The notes: generated by a model not told the origin, from the sequence alone. 46,111 nt of DNA from Bryobacteraceae bacterium (GCA_025980665.1 JAICXC010000031.1:1-46111); one strand, 5' to 3'. Shown: positions 26,122-34,680, numbered from the stretch's first letter. Program-made: numbers and translations.

Positions 26122-28031
26122 GCTTTCATTCCGAGTCGTACAAGTGCCTCCCGCGTAGACGCCTGCTGCAAAAGCTTCGTAAAAGCGATGACTCCCGGTC
26201 GATTCAATCGTGACACGGGCACGATGAAGTCGTACTGCTCCTCCTGGACGGGCAGGAATCCAAGTCCCGCATTACGAGCGATGATATCGAGCGTCATCCC
26301 CCAATCGGCACGGCCTTGCACGACGGCGGCTGCGACTGCATTGTGATTGCGCGGCTGTACAGCGTAACCGCGAGGTTTGACGCCGCCTAGCAGGCCTTCA
26401 ATCAACACCCGCGTGCCACTTCCCTGGTTACGATTGACCATCACACACGCCGGGTCGTCAATCGCAATCGCCATCGCGTCCCGCGCAGTCTTGCCTTCAA
26501 AACGTGCGTCTCCCGGGCGGAAGACGATTCCTTGCAGGCGGCCGTAACCAGGAACAAGCTGCAGCGCTGGAGTCAGAAACGGCCGATTGTATTCGTTGCT
26601 CTTTGGATCAAGCAGATGCACACCTGCGAGATCGCATTCCCCGCGCTTGGCAGCATCCAATCCGGCCGTGCTGCCGACCGCGAGAAATTTCGAATGCACT
26701 CCGTTACGCTGCAACTCTCCAAGCAGGTAATCGAGACCGATGCAATGGCTACCGATGACAACGAGATCGGCCAAATGCAGATCGCGGCCAAGCAGCTGGA
26801 CGCTGATGGTCGTCCCGGCCTGAACGATTTCCTCGTGCCGTCCGATCGTCGCGAAGCCGTCGGCGCGGCTGAACGTGGTGACGCTGCCGGATCCCTGACC
26901 CATTGGATACGCCGCGAGACCTTCGTTGGGCGTCTCTACTAATCCGACCAGAAGATATTCCGTCCGACCGATCTCGCTGTTGACCTTGACGGCGAGTCTG
27001 GCTGGGACAACCGTTCGTTCCTCTGAGCCGCGGCCAGCCAACAAACGAATCACGGGCGCCACGAACTCGTGGAAGGTGAAGATCGCCGATGTCGGAAATC
27101 CCGGTAGTACCACCACCGGACGCGCCTTGCTCGCCGCGAGGCAAATCGGCTTACCGGGCTTGAGCGCGACTCCGTGCGCGACAATTCCAGGATCATCGAG
27201 TTCAGCGACGACCCGATAAGAAACATCGCCCGCGCCCTTACTCGTTCCGCCCGATAGGAGCACGACGTCCGCGGCCTTAAGCGCATGGTGCAGCCGTTCA
27301 CGTAACGCGGCGACATCGTCATGCGTGATGCCAAGCCGCAAGGGCTCGCCGCCCAATTCCTGCACGGCGTCAGCCAGAACCTGTGCGTTAGAGTCGTAGA
27401 CCTTGGCCGGCTGCATCGGATCGCCCGGCGCGATGATCTCGTCCCCGGTGGAAAGGATGGCGACGATCGGCTTCCGCCAGACGTTGACCTTCGCCACACC
27501 AATCGCGGCAAGGACTCCTGTATCGCGGCTGGTCAATACCGTCCCTTGACGAAGTACCGTCTCGCCTGCGGTGATATCGGTCCCGGCAAACGATATGCCG
27601 CTGCCTGCGGTGACTGCCCTGGCAATTCGAAGCTCGGAATTGCGCGTCTCCGCGTGCTCGATCATTACCACTGCGTCGGCGCCGCGCGGCACCATGCCGC
27701 CGGTTGCAATCAGCACGCCTTTGCTGGGCTGGATGACTGTGGTCGGGACAATGCCCGTGTGTATCTCTTCTTCGGCGAGCACCACCGAGCGCGGAACTTC
27801 CTCAGATGCGCCGAACGTGTCTTCCGCCACGACGGCGAATCCATCGACGTTCGATCGATCGAACGAGGGCACGTCCACGGGGGATACGACGTCGACCGCC
27901 AGCACGCGGCCGAGCGCCGTTTCGAGCGGAATCATTTCGCTGCCGAGAGGGGTTGCATCAATCGCGGCTCGGAACCGCCGCTCCGCTTCATCACGGTCGA
28001 GTGCCTGGAGGAACTGGTCTTGTTCAAACAT
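26118..28031 (-). CDS. MoeA fused to a PBP-like ligand-binding domain
   Basis: A 637-residue fusion. Residues about 1-405 are a complete MoeA molybdopterin molybdotransferase: VDVPSFDRSNVDGFAV, ATGGMVPRGADAVV, ILSTGDEI, LLSGGTSKGAGDVSY, VALKPGKPICLA and VVLPGFPTSAIFTF. After the C-terminal beta barrel (about 340-405) a PBP-like domain (about 425-637; GSHCIGLDYLLGEL, VGSTAGLDAAKRGECDLAGVHL, NRNQGSGTRVLIEGLL) follows. MoeA inserts molybdate or tungstate into adenylated molybdopterin; the extra domain may bind the oxyanion or sense cofactor. Such MoeA-PBP proteins occur in anaerobes and archaea. A plain MoeA is encoded next to it, so one may serve tungsten and the other molybdenum (inference). 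Start at ATG 28031, 18 bp after the moeA stop. Confidence 0.88.
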   Translation of the reverse strand: MFEQDQFLQALDRDEAERRFRAAIDATPLGSEMIPLETALGRVLAVDVVSPVDVPSFDRSNVDGFAVVAEDTFGASEEVPRSVVLAEEEIHTGIVPTTVIQPSKGVLIATGGMVPRGADAVVMIEHAETRNSELRIARAVTAGSGISFAGTDITAGETVLRQGTVLTSRDTGVLAAIGVAKVNVWRKPIVAILSTGDEIIAPGDPMQPAKVYDSNAQVLADAVQELGGEPLRLGITHDDVAALRERLHHALKAADVVLLSGGTSKGAGDVSYRVVAELDDPGIVAHGVALKPGKPICLAASKARPVVVLPGFPTSAIFTFHEFVAPVIRLLAGRGSEERTVVPARLAVKVNSEIGRTEYLLVGLVETPNEGLAAYPMGQGSGSVTTFSRADGFATIGRHEEIVQAGTTISVQLLGRDLHLADLVVIGSHCIGLDYLLGELQRNGVHSKFLAVGSTAGLDAAKRGECDLAGVHLLDPKSNEYNRPFLTPALQLVPGYGRLQGIVFRPGDARFEGKTARDAMAIAIDDPACVMVNRNQGSGTRVLIEGLLGGVKPRGYAVQPRNHNAVAAAVVQGRADWGMTLDIIARNAGLGFLPVQEEQYDFIVPVSRLNRPGVIAFTKLLQQASTREALVRLGMKA

Positions 28032-28054
28032 GCGGCTCAGACATGCAGCTCAGG
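28029..28054. repeat. 13-bp tandem duplication at the moeA/moeA-PBP junction
   Basis: Two adjacent 13-mers, catgcggctcaga and catgcagctcagg, differ at two positions and span the moeA stop codon and the next start codon. Each contains an ATG on the minus strand, so a spare start/stop unit has been created between the two genes. The effect may be to tune translational coupling, or it may be a trivial slippage product. Confidence 0.45.
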
Positions 28055-29321
28055 CATACAGCCAAACCTTGACATCGGAGCCAGCCGCGAAGCCTTCGCT
28101 GTCGTCGCCGACGATGACGAACCCATCCGCGCGGGTGGTTGACGATAAGATCGACGCTCCGCCCACAGCCAGCGGGTCGACCAGATCGCCATCGATCTTC
28201 ACACGGACGTAGTCAAGCCGACCGATGGGCGAACTAATCTTGCGATTCAGTTTGCCCTGAATCGCGCGATACGGCCACTCTTTAGGGCGTCCGCCCAATG
28301 CCCGAATAGCGCGGCCGGCGAAAAAATCATAGGCGCATAGGCTCGAAACTGGATTTCCAGGAAGAAGGAAAACCAGTCGGTTTCCCATCCGGCCAAATCC
28401 GGTGGGACTGCTCGGCCGCATGGCGATTCCGTGTACCGCGAGTTCGCCATGTCGCGCGACCAGCACTGGCGCCAGATCCTCGATGCCGACACTCGATCCT
28501 CCGGAGACAATCACGACGTCCGCGTCCGCCTGAAGGGCTTCGAGAATGGCGCTTGGATCGTCGCGAACCAAGCCTGGGAAGTCGACGATGCCTCCGTCAC
28601 GCTCGATGAGGGCGGAGAGCATCGGCCCGTTAGCGTCAACGATATGGAAACCACTGGGATGCGCGCCCGAGGGCAACAGCTCATTTCCTGTCACTGCAAG
28701 CCGCACACGCGGCCGGCGGATCACACGCACCTCACCCTGGCCCACGGAACTGAGGACGCCCAGGTCCTGCGGACGCAATATGCGACCCGGTTCAAGCAAT
28801 ATCGTTCCTCGTACGATATCTTCACCGCGCCTACCCATGTTCTTTCCGGGTGAGACAGCGGCGAGCGCGCTGATCTTACACGGGCTGGTGCACTCCGTCT
28901 CCACCCACTCCGCAGGCAGTACCGCGTCGGCGCCCCGGGGCATGGGCGCGCCGGTCATCACGCGCACGGCTTCCCCGGCGGAGACGGATCCGACGAATGG
29001 CGAGCCAGGCATCGAATCGCCGATTACGGACAGCGGGAGCCGCGTGTAAGCAGTCGCACCTTCCGTGCTATCCGCAATGAGAGCGTACCCATCCATGGTC
29101 GCGCGATCAAAACCGGGCACATCCACATCACTGACCACAGAGGCAGCCAGTACACGGCCAGCGGCGTTTCTCAGCGGGATGGTTTCAGTGGCTAGCGGCC
29201 GCGCTTGCGCATCCTGCACATCTTGCGCATCCAGCCAGGCGAGAGCGGCGGCCACGGTATCACGTTGAGCGAAACCGCGCATCCGCACATCATCGTCGGC
29301 TCCTTTGCTGGTGTGGCGCAT
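28050..29321 (-). CDS. moeA: Molybdopterin molybdotransferase MoeA
   Basis: A 423-residue MoeA without extra domain. I prefer ATG 29321; a TTG at 29342 and an ATG at 29261-29282 region are alternatives. Landmarks are LRNAAGRVLAASVVSDVDVPGFDRATMDGYAL, RVMTGAPMPRGADAVLPAEWVE, RRPRVRLAVTGNELLPSG, VVIVSGGSSVGIEDLAPV, HGIAMRPSSPTGFGRM (in place of the usual KPGKP) and FLLPGNPVSSLCAYDFF. It inserts molybdate or tungstate into MPT-AMP in the cytoplasm. First gene of the moeA / moeA-PBP / mobA operon. The RPSSPTG variant differs from the VALKPGKP of its neighbour, hinting at distinct substrates. Confidence 0.88.
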   Translation of the reverse strand: MRHTSKGADDDVRMRGFAQRDTVAAALAWLDAQDVQDAQARPLATETIPLRNAAGRVLAASVVSDVDVPGFDRATMDGYALIADSTEGATAYTRLPLSVIGDSMPGSPFVGSVSAGEAVRVMTGAPMPRGADAVLPAEWVETECTSPCKISALAAVSPGKNMGRRGEDIVRGTILLEPGRILRPQDLGVLSSVGQGEVRVIRRPRVRLAVTGNELLPSGAHPSGFHIVDANGPMLSALIERDGGIVDFPGLVRDDPSAILEALQADADVVIVSGGSSVGIEDLAPVLVARHGELAVHGIAMRPSSPTGFGRMGNRLVFLLPGNPVSSLCAYDFFAGRAIRALGGRPKEWPYRAIQGKLNRKISSPIGRLDYVRVKIDGDLVDPLAVGGASILSSTTRADGFVIVGDDSEGFAAGSDVKVWLYA

Positions 29322-29322
29322 G

Positions 29323-29353
29323 GTGGGTCGAACTGAAATCAATGTTAACCCAC
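29323..29353 (-). promoter_or_regulatory. Small hairpin in the moeA leader
   Basis: GTGGGT and ACCCAC pair across 19 nt, ending right before the ATG at 29321. It lies in the 61-nt gap after the TetR gene. It is far too small for a Moco riboswitch, which is over 100 nt with a conserved core. It may hinder initiation; the evidence is only base pairing. Confidence 0.25.
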
Positions 29354-29382
29354 AGGCGAACTTTCCTCACTCACTATTGTCC

Positions 29383-30084
29383 TCAAGACGGAACACGAGC
29401 GGATGTCTGCGCGTGGAGATATGCCAAAGAAAACGCCGCGATGTGTTCCGTGACCAATTCCCGCTGTGCAGGCGTCATAGTCATCTCTGGCCATAGCAGC
29501 GCCATCATTGGCCTCGCGTGGGCGAAGTGGGCCACCTGTCCGAGGATGCTGTGCACGCACAACCGCGTTTTCTGATGATTCACCGGCAATCCTAAAATTG
29601 CCCCGACGATCTCGCGCAGGCGCTCATAAACCGGTCGCATGACTACATCCACCACGCGGGCCGTCGCGCCGCTGGGACGGACAAATTCGTTGAGGATCAA
29701 TCGGAATCGAAGATTGGCTTGATCGCTGGTCTCAAAGGCACGGTCCACTAGGGCGCCGACGATGCGGCGCAGAGCTTCTGCCGGCTCAAACGCTACGGAA
29801 GGAAGATCAAAGCGCGTTCCCCCGGGGCCGGCTTGCAACGCGAACCGAAGCACCTCCGTATAAAGTTCCAGCTTGTCGCCAAAGTGGTAGTTGACCAGAG
29901 CAATGTTCGCGCCCGCTCGCGCGCAGATCTGGCGGACCGTCGCATCCTGATACCCATGTTCGGCAAAGACCGCTGCGGCGGCCTTCAGCAGGCGGATCCG
30001 GGTACTATCAGCCGCGTCCGCAATCTTTCCCGCTTTTACCGGACTTACCCGGCGCGTGCGCTTAGTTCGCGGTCGCGGGATCAA
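29383..30084 (-). CDS. TetR-family regulator with CerR-like C-terminal domain
   Basis: A 233-residue repressor. The N-terminal HTH (about 27-75: TRIRLLKAAAAVFAEHGYQDATVRQICARAG followed by ANIALVNYHFGDKLELY) is standard TetR. The C-terminal ligand domain (LRRIVGALVDRAFE, RLILNEFVRPS, LCVHSILGQVAHFAHARPMM) matches the CerR/DUF1956 type, whose members often control ABC drug or haem exporters. The TTG at 30084 is the only start before the HTH with a ribosome site (AGAGGG), so I choose it though TTG is uncommon. It follows the ABC exporter genes by 2 nt and thus closes their operon; autoregulation through the palindrome at 33626 is likely. Confidence 0.86.
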   Translation of the reverse strand: MIPRPRTKRTRRVSPVKAGKIADAADSTRIRLLKAAAAVFAEHGYQDATVRQICARAGANIALVNYHFGDKLELYTEVLRFALQAGPGGTRFDLPSVAFEPAEALRRIVGALVDRAFETSDQANLRFRLILNEFVRPSGATARVVDVVMRPVYERLREIVGAILGLPVNHQKTRLCVHSILGQVAHFAHARPMMALLWPEMTMTPAQRELVTEHIAAFSLAYLHAQTSARVPS

Positions 30085-30086
30085 TG

Positions 30087-31844
30087 CTAACTTGCCCTCT
30101 TTTCGTGCAACAACATGTCTACGGCGTGTTCCATGGAACCCGCCAGCGTGACGCCCCCGGAGTTGACAAAAAAGATTTGGTCCACATTGTCGATGGTATT
30201 CAGGCGATGCGCAATGATCACCCTGGTAGTTTCCGGAGGCAGCCTGTCGAGAATCTCTTCCAGGAGTTGTTCCGTGACGGTATCGATGTTAGCCGTGGCC
30301 TCATCCAGAATTAGTAATTCCGGCTTTCGCAAAGTCGCGCGCATAAACGCAATGAGTTGCTTCTGTCCCAGACTGATGCTGTTACCGCCGCTGGTAACTG
30401 GGCTTTCCAGTCCCTCTGGAAACCGCGCAAGCAGGCTCGAAAGATTGGATTTCCCCAACAGCGCGGCTAACTGATCAGTCGAGTAATCCGCATAGTCCTC
30501 GTTTCCGTAGACGATATTTTCGCGCACGGTGCCGGTAAACAGGAACGGCTCCTGAGGAATATAGCCAACTTTCCGCGCGCGCTCGGCTGGCGCCACCGAT
30601 CTGATATCGCATCCGTTTAGAAACACGGATCCTTCGGTCGGATCGTAGAGGCGTGCCATGAGAGATGCCATTGTGGTTTTTCCCCCGCCAGTCGGTCCGA
30701 CCAAAGCGTACGCCTTGCCTTTCTCTAACGTGAGGTCGACATCTCGCAGGACGTCCTTGCCGCCTGGATACTGGAAACACACATTCCGGAATTCCAGCAC
30801 GGAGTCCGACTGACGTGGTCCGCCGCTGACCACCGGCATATTCGATTCCAGCGCGAGCACTTCCGAAATTCGGTCCATACCTGCGAGCGCAAGTTGGAAT
30901 GACGACCACACTGTAGCGAGCTGCCGCATGGGCCCGTAGAAGCTGTTGACGTACAGCAAGAACCCAATCAACAAACCCGCGGTTAGCTGCCCCGATTCGA
31001 TCAAGACGATGCCGTATGCAACCACCAGCAATTGCGCAAGGTGATTCGAGAAGCCATACAGCGGCATGAAGATGTTGTTGGCAAAACCCGTCGAGACGGA
31101 CGCCGTGTAATTGGCATCATTGACGACTTTGAACTTTCGCTGGAAGTAATCCATCCGGTTGAAGGCCACTATCACCTTGAAATTGTGCAGGCTTTCCTGA
31201 ATCTCCGAACTCAACCCGCCGAGACTTTGCAGACTCTTGAGATTCCTGCGCTTCACCCATCCGGAAGTAAGCTTGGTGACCACCAACACTCCGAAAGCGG
31301 GCAGCAACGCGGCGGCTGCCATCCGAATGTTGAGCGATAGGACGAATATGGCGACGCCGGTCATCAGGAAAAGGCTGCTCACGAACTGCATCAACGCCTG
31401 GCTGACAAACTGATTCAGTTTGTCAGTGTCATTATTAACACGCGAGATCAGGTCTCCGGCTTTGTTTTCGTTGAAGAATGCGAGCGGCAAATCCTGGAGC
31501 TTCGTAAACAGAGTGTTGCGCAAGGCAAACAGCACCCGGCGTCCGACGCTGCCCATGGTCAGGATCTGGGTATAGCTGGCGGCAATTCCAACACAGTACA
31601 CAGCCAGCAAGACCAAGGCTGACAGCATCAAGCCGCGAGTGTCCTTCAGGCGTATGTAGGTATCAGTCGCGCGCCCGATGATGACAGGCGCGACCAAAGT
31701 CGCACCGGAGCTGACGAGCATAGCTACTAGCGCCACGGCAATATGGCCGCGTTCCTCTGCGATCAGCGGAACGAAGCGCCTGATCCCAGCCCGCAGCGAG
31801 CTCTTGGTTCCAAACGGTTTCGCGATCTCAAGCTTGTACTTCAT
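30087..31844 (-). CDS. ABC exporter half-transporter, catalytic-site subunit
   Basis: A 585-residue fused membrane-ATPase protein (MsbA/LmrD type). Six transmembrane helices lie in residues 25-310, and the ATPase domain in about 345-585. Walker A is GPTGGGKTT (near 381), Walker B LLILDEAT with the catalytic glutamate (near 510), and the switch histidine lies in IIAHRLN (near 541). The signature is SLGQK rather than LSGGQ (near 488). It starts inside the 3' end of the partner gene (17-bp overlap). Together the two form a heterodimeric exporter with one normal and one degenerate ATP site. The cargo is unknown; drugs, lipids or haem are usual. Confidence 0.9.
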   Translation of the reverse strand: MKYKLEIAKPFGTKSSLRAGIRRFVPLIAEERGHIAVALVAMLVSSGATLVAPVIIGRATDTYIRLKDTRGLMLSALVLLAVYCVGIAASYTQILTMGSVGRRVLFALRNTLFTKLQDLPLAFFNENKAGDLISRVNNDTDKLNQFVSQALMQFVSSLFLMTGVAIFVLSLNIRMAAAALLPAFGVLVVTKLTSGWVKRRNLKSLQSLGGLSSEIQESLHNFKVIVAFNRMDYFQRKFKVVNDANYTASVSTGFANNIFMPLYGFSNHLAQLLVVAYGIVLIESGQLTAGLLIGFLLYVNSFYGPMRQLATVWSSFQLALAGMDRISEVLALESNMPVVSGGPRQSDSVLEFRNVCFQYPGGKDVLRDVDLTLEKGKAYALVGPTGGGKTTMASLMARLYDPTEGSVFLNGCDIRSVAPAERARKVGYIPQEPFLFTGTVRENIVYGNEDYADYSTDQLAALLGKSNLSSLLARFPEGLESPVTSGGNSISLGQKQLIAFMRATLRKPELLILDEATANIDTVTEQLLEEILDRLPPETTRVIIAHRLNTIDNVDQIFFVNSGGVTLAGSMEHAVDMLLHEKRAS

Positions 31845-33582
31845 AATGACTCGTGCTCCGCTGCGAATCGTAGATCTGCACGTATTCAGGGGAAGTCTCC
31901 ATCAGTTGGCGATGGGTTCCCGTGGCCAGGACCTCGCCTTCCATCAAGAGAATGATCCGGTCGTAGTTCTCTACAGACGCGATCTTCTGCGTCACGGAGA
32001 TCAGCGTGATGCCGGGGTATTTTTCCCGAATGTTGCTCAGAATCGCCCGCTCCGTGGTGGCATCGACTCGCGCGGTGAAATCGTCCAGTAACAGTACGCG
32101 CGGATTGAGCGCCAACGCGCGGGCTAACATCACGCGCTGCTTCTGCCCGCCCGACAGGCTGGCACCCCGCTCGGAGACGATTGTCTCGAGCCCCTGGGGC
32201 AGGGTCCCGATAAACTCCTGGAGCTCAGCCGCGGCGATCGCCCGGGCCATGCCCTCTTCTGAGATTGCTTCGCTGAACGCAATGTTTTCCCGCAGCGTCA
32301 TATTAAAGAGAACGCTGTCCTGAAAGACGAAGCCAACCTGGCGATGCAGGGCTTGCTTATCGTAGGCGTCTAACAGCTGGCCGTCATAGGTCACGGTTCC
32401 GGATGTGGGCTGAAGCAGTCCGATCAGGACGTAAAGCATTTGCGTCTTTCCCGCAGCCGTGGGACCGATGATCGCGGTTGTGCTTCCCCCTAAAGCCTTA
32501 AACGAAACGTTCTTCAGCACTTCCTTTTGGCCAAAGGCGAGAGACACGTTATTCATCTCCACATCGCCGCGCAGTGCGGGTCGAAGCGTCCCGGTCTTTT
32601 CCTCTTCTCTAGCCGACAGCACAGCGCTCAAGCGCATATAGGACGCACTGGCTTGGGCGATCACGTTACTCATGAACCCCAGCAGGATGATGGGGAAAAT
32701 CAGGATCGCGAGGTACGAATAGAAAGCGGTAAAGTCGCCCAGACTCATGCTGCCGACAATGACGAAGCGTCCGCCCAGCAGCAGAATGATGATCGTGGCG
32801 AGGTTGACGGCAAGCGTGATGGCCGGAATCATGCCGGACATGATGCGCAGGATATCGAGGCCTACTTGTTTCGCTTCCGTGTTGGCCAACTTGAATTTTC
32901 GATACTCCAGATCCTCCGAGTTGAGGATGCGGATTAGCGTGGCTCCGAGAATGCTCTCGTTAATGACCCGATTCAGCCAGTCAATGGCTTCCTGGCCCTT
33001 CCTAAACAACACGCGCACCTTCTTCAGCGCGAAATAAAAGGTGCCGCCGATGACCGGGATGACACCCAGCACACTTAGCCCCAGCCGCCAGTTAATCGTA
33101 AGCAGCAGGACGCTTGCCCCGACGATCAGAAAGAGCGATGAGATGATGGACGCGACGGCTTGAGACACAAACAGTTTGACGCCGTCCACATCCGATGTCA
33201 GATTGGTCAGGAGTTTGGCCGGCGTAAGCTTCTCAACGGAGCTATAAGACTGCTGGGCGATCTTCCCCGCCAATCGTATCCGCAGGTCCTTCGCGACGCG
33301 CTCCGATGCGTACGTCTGCGCGATGCTCTGGAGATAGGTTAGGGCGAAGACGAAAAAAGCGACTACGAAGAATTGCAACACCGTAGTGGAGAGGACAAAC
33401 GTACGCTGCGTGTAGGCGTCGATCGCGTGGGAGATGAGCTTCGGCACAACCAGATTGAGTGCATTGCCCGCGATGGTTAAAAACACGAGCGTCGCGATCT
33501 GGAGCCGGTAGGGCTTCAACAGAAGGAACAGACCGGCGCCGGGAGGAGGACCTTTTTTCGGACTGGCCATTTGCGGATTCAT
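31828..33582 (-). CDS. ABC exporter half-transporter, degenerate-site subunit
   Basis: A 584-residue fused membrane-ATPase protein. I start it at ATG 33582 (MNPQMASPKK); a TTG further upstream would cover the operator. Six helices lie in residues 20-320 and the ATPase domain in about 345-584. Walker A is GPTAAGKTQ (near 373), the signature is normal LSGGQK (near 474), but Walker B reads LLLDDFT with Asp in place of the catalytic Glu (near 496) and the switch loop reads SVTQK with Gln in place of His (near 529). These are the changes of the non-hydrolysing partner in heterodimeric ABC exporters such as TM287/288. First gene of the exporter operon, under the predicted TetR operator. Confidence 0.9.
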   Translation of the reverse strand: MNPQMASPKKGPPPGAGLFLLLKPYRLQIATLVFLTIAGNALNLVVPKLISHAIDAYTQRTFVLSTTVLQFFVVAFFVFALTYLQSIAQTYASERVAKDLRIRLAGKIAQQSYSSVEKLTPAKLLTNLTSDVDGVKLFVSQAVASIISSLFLIVGASVLLLTINWRLGLSVLGVIPVIGGTFYFALKKVRVLFRKGQEAIDWLNRVINESILGATLIRILNSEDLEYRKFKLANTEAKQVGLDILRIMSGMIPAITLAVNLATIIILLLGGRFVIVGSMSLGDFTAFYSYLAILIFPIILLGFMSNVIAQASASYMRLSAVLSAREEEKTGTLRPALRGDVEMNNVSLAFGQKEVLKNVSFKALGGSTTAIIGPTAAGKTQMLYVLIGLLQPTSGTVTYDGQLLDAYDKQALHRQVGFVFQDSVLFNMTLRENIAFSEAISEEGMARAIAAAELQEFIGTLPQGLETIVSERGASLSGGQKQRVMLARALALNPRVLLLDDFTARVDATTERAILSNIREKYPGITLISVTQKIASVENYDRIILLMEGEVLATGTHRQLMETSPEYVQIYDSQRSTSHYEVQA

Positions 33583-33625
33583 AGGTAGAGACCATCGCCG
33601 GTTACACGGCGAGTGCCTTCGGGGG

Positions 33626-33664
33626 TTAGACAATAGATTTAAACTATTGTTTAACTCCTGTCAA
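33626..33664 (-). promoter_or_regulatory. Promoter and palindromic operator of the ABC exporter-tetR operon
   Basis: TTAGACAATAG (33626-33636) and CTATTGTTTAA (33644-33654) are inverted arms matching at 10 of 11 positions around an AT-rich 7-bp centre; the inner 7 bp on each side are perfect. On the minus strand a perfect -35, TTGACA (33664-33659), lies just upstream, and a 17-bp spacer puts the -10 (TAAATC-like) in the palindrome centre. A bound dimer would block polymerase. The TetR/CerR protein at the operon end is the obvious candidate. The site is 44-72 bp before the first gene's ATG. Confidence 0.65.
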
Positions 33665-33804
33665 GTTCGCTAGCTGGGGTGGACCTTTGGACGTTATTCG
33701 CGCGATCAATGTGCCCGGTCAAGGCAGCATCGACGACGCCCAACTTTCGTTGCGTGGCTCCCTAGTCTACTCCGTGGCAGTAGTAGAATCGAGTCTTGAA
33801 TTCT

Positions 33805-34659
33805 ATGAAAACGATGTACCGGGGGCTGCTCATCGCGGCCCTTCTCCTGCCTTTTGCCGCTCACGCACAATGGCTAAACTACCCTGACAAGGGCATACCG
33901 CGGCTGAAAGACGGAAAGCCCAACCTCGCTGCTCCAACGCCACGCAGCGCGGATGGCAAGCCGGATCTGACCGGCGTCTGGGCGCACGAGATCACTCCGG
34001 TTGCCGAATTCAAACGCATGTTCGGCGCCTCATACGAGGCCGAGTCGCAAGCCGCACTGATCGGGATGGAACTCGAATCGGTACACAAATACGCGCTCAA
34101 CATCCTCGTCGATTTCGGGCCCAACGATTCCCCGCTCCGGCCGGAAGGCGAGGCGCTGATGAAAAAGCGTGCCGCCGAGCGGCGGGTGGACAATGTTTGC
34201 CATGGCGAATACGGCTGGCCAGTGGCGGGGCTGCTTGCCGAACCATTCAAATTTGTCCAGGCGCCCAAAGAGACGATGCTTCTGTATGAAGTCGACGGTC
34301 TCCACCGCCAGATTTTCACGGATGGACGCAGCTTTCCAGCCACTTTCGAATTTCCTGCATATCTCGGATATTCCATCGGGCGCTGGGAGGGCGACACTTT
34401 CGTGGTCGAGTCGCGCGGATTCAATGACAGGACCCCGCTGGACGCGATCGGGCATCCGCGCAGTGAAGACATGCATGTGACCGAGCGTTTCCACCGGCGC
34501 GACTTCGGACATCTGGATTCCGAGATGACCTTCGATGATCCTCAGATGTATTCACGGAAGTTTATGGTAAAAGTTGCCTACGAACTGGTCGCGGACAACG
34601 ATATCTTCGAGATGTTTTGCTCGCAGAACGAGAAGGATCGCGTCCATATGGTGAAGTAG
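33805..34659 (+). CDS. QW-family secreted protein, unknown function
   Basis: A 284-residue exported protein. ATG 33805 gives a signal peptide (MKTMYRGLLIAALLLPFAAHA) and a predicted mature start QWLNYPDKGIPRLKDGK. Then come SADGKPDLTGVWAHE, CHGEYGW, LLYEVDGLHRQIFTDGRSFP, SIGRWEGDTFVVESRGFND, EDMHVTERFHRRDFGHLDSEMTFDDP and IFEMFCSQNEKD. The same order of motifs is seen at 5940, 37579 and 43290 in this window. The two cysteines late in the sequence could form a disulfide. No enzymatic motif is known to me; homologues in Acidobacteriota are usually left as hypothetical proteins. Its neighbours here are the ABC operon (divergent) and a MetE-like gene (convergent), neither of which explains it. 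Confidence 0.78.
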   Translation: MKTMYRGLLIAALLLPFAAHAQWLNYPDKGIPRLKDGKPNLAAPTPRSADGKPDLTGVWAHEITPVAEFKRMFGASYEAESQAALIGMELESVHKYALNILVDFGPNDSPLRPEGEALMKKRAAERRVDNVCHGEYGWPVAGLLAEPFKFVQAPKETMLLYEVDGLHRQIFTDGRSFPATFEFPAYLGYSIGRWEGDTFVVESRGFNDRTPLDAIGHPRSEDMHVTERFHRRDFGHLDSEMTFDDPQMYSRKFMVKVAYELVADNDIFEMFCSQNEKDRVHMVK

Positions 34660-34680
34660 CTGCGGCGCACACGCCGGGCG

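Noticed and set aside
29322..29382. A molybdenum cofactor riboswitch upstream of moeA
   Set aside because: The leader is only 61 nt with one 6-bp stem; the Moco riboswitch is much longer with a conserved core.
34660..34680. Terminator between the 33805 and 34681 genes
   Set aside because: CGGCG/CGCCG with a CACA loop is present, but the stem is only 5 bp and no T-run follows.
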